64,000 nt of DNA from Pseudomonadota bacterium (GTDB lineage: Bacteria; Pseudomonadota; Alphaproteobacteria; Rhizobiales; Rhizobiaceae). The stretch lies in assembly GCA_023404095.1 (NCBI GenBank), contig JAEYDD010000038.1:62001-126000 (forward strand). Reading direction: 5' to 3'. Of this stretch, positions 60,419 to 64,000 are shown piece after piece; the stretch's first letter is position 1, and every line of letters begins with the position of its first letter. The notes under the pieces were generated by a model, which saw only the letters and a list, made by a program, of their open reading frames with translations, had not been told where the DNA came from and ran no database searches. A program made the position numbers and the translations under genes.

Positions 60419-61543
60419 CTACTGATTTTCTTGCGTCTGCCCCATGATTTCCTGCGCCGTGAAATTGATCCCGCAGGTGGGGAAGGCGTTTCCGACAAAG
60501 AAGTTGTCGGATTGATCGGGATAGAAATCCTGGCCTTCCTTGAAGTTGGGGTCCTCGACTATCGCCAGAGGAAGCTTGATCGACTGCGGAACGACCTGCC
60601 CCTCAAGCGCTGCAATAGCCGTCTTGATCGCTACCGCGACCTGAGCCGGACCGGTCCCTGCCGACGAGCATTTCAGACCTTCACTTGCATGCTTGGCACA
60701 GAACTTTCGGAATCCGTTTTCCGTCTCTCCGCCAAAGGGAACAAAGGGATGTCCCGCGTCTATCATTGCCTGAACGACGCCCGTGTCACCACCTTGTGCG
60801 GTAATCCCGTCGAACTTCTTGTGAACCGCGATGGCATCCGCCGTTGCCTTTTGCGCGGTCGGATCATCCCACTTGCCGACCACCTCGACGACGTCCCACT
60901 TCTTTCCCGTTGCATCGAGCGTTTCATGGATGCCGTTGTGACGATCGGTATCGACGGACGTGCCAGCGACGCCGCGAACTTCAAGGATCTTGCCGCCGTC
61001 GGGCAAGTGCTTGGCCAGCCAGTTAGCCCAAAGGACGCCCAGACCCTTCTGATCCACGTTGACGTTGATTGCGTCTTCCGTGTCGAGGATGTTGTCGAAG
61101 GCGACGAGGACAACACCTGCTTCCTTGGCGCGCTTGATGACGGGCCCGAACGCGGTCGGGTTCTGTGCGTTGACGACGATCGCGTCAAATCCGGAATCGA
61201 TGAAGTTGTTGATCGCCGAGATCTGGGCCGGCACGTCCTCACCGGTGGAGACGACCTTGAACTCTTTCAGCTTCGCGGCAACCTCCGGCTGGGCGGCATA
61301 AGCCTTCGCCGTCTGGATCATCTGAATGCGCCAGGTGTTGGCGATATATCCGTTGGCGAGCGCTACCCGATAAGGCCCTTCCTTCTTGGGAAACTTGAAG
61401 AACTTCGTTTCAGCCGCCCACGGCGCGAAACAATCGGCCTCCGCGGCGGGACCGCTCACGACTTCCGGATCGGCAAGTGCGGTTGTAGAGGCAAGCGCAA
61501 TGGCAGCAGCGGCCATAAGGCCACTCACGAATGACCTGTGCAT
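60419..61543 (-). CDS. Periplasmic sugar-binding protein (ribose/galactofuranose type)
   Basis: 374 residues with GGGAGGG before the ATG. The signal peptide cleaves after TALA near residue 24. The mature part shows RVALANGYIANTWRIQMIQTAKAY, AINNFIDSGFDAIVVNAQNP and VAFDNIL, as in Peripla_BP_4 proteins with an extended loop. Four or more cysteines (ADCFAP, KFCAKH, LKCSSA, PTCGI) suggest disulfides in the periplasm. It is the first gene of the operon, after the LacI operator at 61714-61727. Ligand unknown. Confidence 0.88.
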   Translation of the reverse strand: MHRSFVSGLMAAAAIALASTTALADPEVVSGPAAEADCFAPWAAETKFFKFPKKEGPYRVALANGYIANTWRIQMIQTAKAYAAQPEVAAKLKEFKVVSTGEDVPAQISAINNFIDSGFDAIVVNAQNPTAFGPVIKRAKEAGVVLVAFDNILDTEDAINVNVDQKGLGVLWANWLAKHLPDGGKILEVRGVAGTSVDTDRHNGIHETLDATGKKWDVVEVVGKWDDPTAQKATADAIAVHKKFDGITAQGGDTGVVQAMIDAGHPFVPFGGETENGFRKFCAKHASEGLKCSSAGTGPAQVAVAIKTAIAALEGQVVPQSIKLPLAIVEDPNFKEGQDFYPDQSDNFFVGNAFPTCGINFTAQEIMGQTQENQ

Positions 61544-61713
61544 CGAATTCCCTCCCAGTTGTTGTGGTGCGGGACGCGAATTCGAAATGGAAGCCGGTGA
61601 ACGTCGAGCATGCGCCGCAGGAAAACCTGCATTTCAGGAAATATCCGGCACTTCATCTCGATACGCTATTCCGGTGACGCTTCTCGAGCTCCTCCCTCGG
61701 CGCCACAAAAAAA

Positions 61714-61727
61714 TGGTAGCGCTACCA
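61714..61727. promoter_or_regulatory. Perfect LacI-family operator
   Basis: TGGTAGCGCTACCA is a perfect 14-bp palindrome with the CG centre expected of LacI/GalR proteins. It lies between the lacI-type gene and the binding-protein gene, about 170 bases upstream of the latter start, suggesting local repression of the transporter operon. Confidence 0.7.
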
Positions 61728-61775
61728 ACATTTCTTGTAAAGCGGCGCGACGCGCGAGAACCAGGCTCCAACGGG

Positions 61776-62852
61776 TTATTGTCGCGTGGTGCTTTCGCGG
61801 ACTTTCAGCTCGAACCCGAGGTCAACGATGAGCTGTTCCGGTCGATCGCCGGCGAGAGCGGCACGGATCATCGCAATCGCCTGTCGGCCAACCTCGTAAC
61901 GCGGCGTACGGATGCTCGTAAGAGAGGGGTAGGCAACAGCCATCATTTCGAGGTCATTGTAGCCTGCAATGCAGATGCGGTCCGGCACCGAAATGCCCTG
62001 GCGATTGCACTCAAACAGCACGCCGAGCGCGAGGTCGTCATTATTGCAGACAACCCCGTCGAGGCCCGGCGCTTTGCTGATGGCCTGGCGCAAAAGGTAG
62101 GCGCCCATTGATACGCTGGAGGGCGAGGGCGTCGTGGTGACGAGCAACTCGTCGAAGACACCGGTCGAGCGGAGCGCGGCACGATAACCCGCGAGGCGGC
62201 GCTGCGACCTTGGATCCATCCGCGCGCCGAGAAAACCGATCCGTCGGCACCCGATCTGCAACATGTGTTCGGTAGCCTGCCGTCCCCCATCGAAATGGGA
62301 GAATCCGACCATCATGTCAATCGGGTTGGGACCGGTCTCCATGATCTGTACGACCGGACAGCCGGCGGTTTCCAGCAGACGTCGTGTCGCGGGCAGTTGA
62401 TCTATGCCAGAGACGATGAGCGCGGAGGGCCGTTGGCCCAGAAAGACGCGAAGCAGCCTTTCCTCTTCATCGGCGGAATAGTGGGTGTTGCCAAACTGAA
62501 TCTGGAGCGCACTGTCGCCGAGGCCATCGTGGATGCCGCGCAGAACTTCAGCGAATACGTTGTTGGTCAGCGAGGGGATGAGGACGCCGATGACATCTGC
62601 CCTTGCCGATGCGAGTGCCCGGGCATTCGGATTGAGCACGTATCCGAGCGCGGATATTGCGGCGTCGATCCGCTCCCGCAACTCACTCGAAACGCGTTCG
62701 GGATCACGCAGCGCGCGCGACACGGTGATCGTACCCACGCCGGCGCGGCTTGCGACATCCGCAAGTGTTGGCCGTCCGCTACTTCGCCTGGATCGGTTTC
62801 CCACGGGGTCCCCCGGTCGAGCATTGCCCGCAAGCTGCATGGCGCCAAGCAT
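61776..62852 (-). CDS. LacI-family transcriptional regulator
   Basis: 358 residues from ATG 62852 (ATG 62840 also possible; a frame to 62990 is less likely). The HTH reads PTLADVASRAGVGTITVSRALRDPERVSSELRERI, followed by the hinge GYVLNPNARALASARADVIGVLIPSLTNNVFAEVLRGI. The C-terminal sugar-binding domain has the NDDLALGVLFECNRQGISVPD loop. It controls the adjacent sugar ABC operon through the palindrome at 61714-61727. The inducer is probably the sugar carried by that system. Confidence 0.87.
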   Translation of the reverse strand: MLGAMQLAGNARPGDPVGNRSRRSSGRPTLADVASRAGVGTITVSRALRDPERVSSELRERIDAAISALGYVLNPNARALASARADVIGVLIPSLTNNVFAEVLRGIHDGLGDSALQIQFGNTHYSADEEERLLRVFLGQRPSALIVSGIDQLPATRRLLETAGCPVVQIMETGPNPIDMMVGFSHFDGGRQATEHMLQIGCRRIGFLGARMDPRSQRRLAGYRAALRSTGVFDELLVTTTPSPSSVSMGAYLLRQAISKAPGLDGVVCNNDDLALGVLFECNRQGISVPDRICIAGYNDLEMMAVAYPSLTSIRTPRYEVGRQAIAMIRAALAGDRPEQLIVDLGFELKVRESTTRQ

Positions 62853-63193
62853 AGTCGAACGGTGGCTCTTTGCAAAAGTGAGCGTGAAATTAACGTGACG
62901 GTCGCGTTCCAAAGGGTACGTCACGCGATTTTCGCGTCCATCCGGTACATTCCCGTCTTCAGATGCTGTCGGCATGATGGCAGCCAGCATGCTCTGGTAT
63001 TGCGTCCGCGCTGCAAAGCCCCCGAGGCCGCGTAGGATTGTGCCCCCGCGACCCCACCCACCGAAACGGAATACGGCGAGCCCTATTCAGCTGGAACTTT
63101 CCCCTCGCTAGTTGCTTATCTCCTCGGTCGCAACATTGACCGTCACGGGAACCGCGGCAGAGGCGGCAACCGCACAATCCCCCGGAGCCGAAA
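62853..63193. other. 341-base divergent promoter region
   Basis: Between the LacI gene (minus) and the 2Fe-2S gene (plus). No supported gene. A TTGACC hexamer (63137-63142) lies about 50 bases before the + strand start and could be a -35 element; nothing else is clear. Confidence 0.45.
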
Positions 63194-63712
63194 ATGCCTC
63201 AGAACTCGAAAGTCTCGATGATCGTCAATGATGAAAGACATGAAATCGAAGTCGACAACAGGACATCGCTGCTCGACGCACTTCGCGAGCATCTCCATCT
63301 GACCGGAACCAAGAAGGGTTGCGACCACGGCCAATGCGGCGCGTGCACTGTGTTGGTGGAAGGCCGTCGGATCAACTCCTGTTTGACACTCGCCGTGATG
63401 CATGAGGACGACGAAATCACGACGATCGAAGGGCTCGGCGAGCCGGGCAATCTTCATCCGATGCAGGCTGCCTTCGTCAAACATGATGGCTTCCAATGCG
63501 GATATTGCACGCCGGGGCAAATCTGTTCTGCAGTGGCGGTTCTCGAAGAGATCAATGCTAGCATCCCGAGCCACGTCACCCCCGATATCACGGCGGCTGC
63601 CCAGCTCACGACAACGGAGATTCGCGAGCGCATGAGCGGGAATATCTGTCGGTGCGGAGCCTATTCCAACATCATGGATGCCATCGTCGAAGTCGCGGGG
63701 ACAAGCGCATGA
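63194..63712 (+). CDS. 2Fe-2S subunit of a molybdenum hydroxylase (xanthine dehydrogenase/PaoA-like)
   Basis: 172 residues with CGGAG before the ATG. The N-terminal plant-type ferredoxin cluster reads GCDHGQCGACTV and C in INSCLTL. The C-terminal helical domain carries the second cluster, QCGYCTPGQ and GNICRCGAY. It passes electrons from the Mo centre to FAD. No Tat signal is seen, unlike some periplasmic PaoA proteins, so a cytoplasmic enzyme is likely. The FAD subunit gene overlaps its stop; the Mo subunit should follow beyond the window. Confidence 0.92.
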   Translation: MPQNSKVSMIVNDERHEIEVDNRTSLLDALREHLHLTGTKKGCDHGQCGACTVLVEGRRINSCLTLAVMHEDDEITTIEGLGEPGNLHPMQAAFVKHDGFQCGYCTPGQICSAVAVLEEINASIPSHVTPDITAAAQLTTTEIRERMSGNICRCGAYSNIMDAIVEVAGTSA

Positions 63713-64000
63713 GGGCCTTCACATACGAGCGCGCCTCGTCCGTCGAGGCGGCGGCCAAGGCGGCCGCATCCAACAGCCGAGCCAGGTTCATCGCAGGTGG
63801 CACCAATCTGCTCGACCTGATGAAGCTCGAAATCGAGACGCCGACGCACCTGATCGACATCAACGGATTGGGCATCGACAAGATCGAGGACACGCAAGAG
63901 GGCGGGTTGCGGATCGGGGCGCTCGTTCGCAACACAGACCTTGCCGCTCACGAAACTATTCGCCGGGACTACGGCCTGCTTTCGCGGGCACTGCTGGCGG
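63709..64000 (+). CDS. FAD-binding subunit of a molybdenum hydroxylase (truncated at window end)
   Basis: The first 97 residues are visible, from ATG 63709 overlapping the previous stop (ATGA). FTYERASSVEAAAKAAA and ARFIAGGTNLLDLMKLEIETP match the FAD_binding_5 domain, with GGTNLLDLMK the FAD pyrophosphate loop. LIDINGLGIDKIEDTQEGGLRIGALVRNTDLA continues the fold. It forms an S-M-L-type enzyme with the 2Fe-2S and Mo subunits. The substrate (aldehyde, purine or N-heterocycle) cannot be judged here. Confidence 0.9.
   Translation, partial: MRAFTYERASSVEAAAKAAASNSRARFIAGGTNLLDLMKLEIETPTHLIDINGLGIDKIEDTQEGGLRIGALVRNTDLAAHETIRRDYGLLSRALLA

Overview
The window is GC-rich, densely packed DNA that looks alphaproteobacterial. 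The most likely source is a soil or plant-associated Hyphomicrobiales (Rhizobium/Ensifer/Shinella-like) genome. The reasons are six complete ABC uptake systems, an ECF sigma factor with a ChrR-type anti-sigma factor, many FCD-GntR, TetR and LacI regulators each beside its own catabolic operon, and short ATGA-overlapped operons. I see no rRNA, tRNA, CRISPR, phage or intact IS. The only mobile-element trace is a decayed transposase tail near 36.3 kb.

Layout. 0-11 kb: the end of an Lrp/AsnC regulator, a branched-chain-type (Liv) ABC operon, a small conserved gene, a GGCT-like protein, a polar amino acid ABC transporter, a VOC protein, a DMT exporter and an FCD-GntR regulator. Tandem 12-bp repeats sit in the divergent promoter at 5.4 kb. 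11-18 kb: a Tat-exported DUF1254/DUF1214 protein, a frameshifted secreted protein, a membrane TPR signalling protein, a VapBC pair, and an HxlR regulator divergent from a quinone-oxidoreductase-type gene. 18-27.5 kb: a divergent catabolic locus around an FCD-GntR regulator. One arm is Ldh-family dehydrogenase, Fe-alcohol dehydrogenase, succinate-semialdehyde-type dehydrogenase and alpha/beta hydrolase. The other is the regulator, a ribose-type ABC transporter and a DJ-1/PfpI protein. The enzyme set resembles 4-hydroxybutyrate (ester) breakdown.

27.6-36 kb: an rpoE-chrR-DUF2177 operon, divergent from FAD oxidoreductase - DUF1365 - CFA-type methyltransferase, with DUF3833 - GPH transporter - SDR next to it. 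This matches the singlet-oxygen/sigma-E lipid-modification (furan fatty acid) locus type. 36.4-49.2 kb: three operons that look like one CoA-dependent acid-degradation regulon: CoA ligase + Fe-ADH; crotonase + Liv ABC + thioesterase; MaoC + HSD17B4-like SDR + thioesterase + thiolase. A TetR regulator sits at the right end, and the same 7-4-7 palindrome occurs in both divergent promoters. No acyl-CoA dehydrogenase is present.

49.5-56.3 kb: a third Liv system with an amidohydrolase and its own TetR, which has two operator-like palindromes upstream. 56.8-62.9 kb: a ribose/galactofuranose-type sugar ABC operon with two permeases and a LacI regulator; a perfect 14-bp LacI-type operator lies before the binding-protein gene. 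63.2 kb to the end: the 2Fe-2S subunit and the truncated FAD subunit of a molybdenum hydroxylase.

Functions come from reading translated motifs and gene order only; no database search was run. Transport substrates are therefore inferences.
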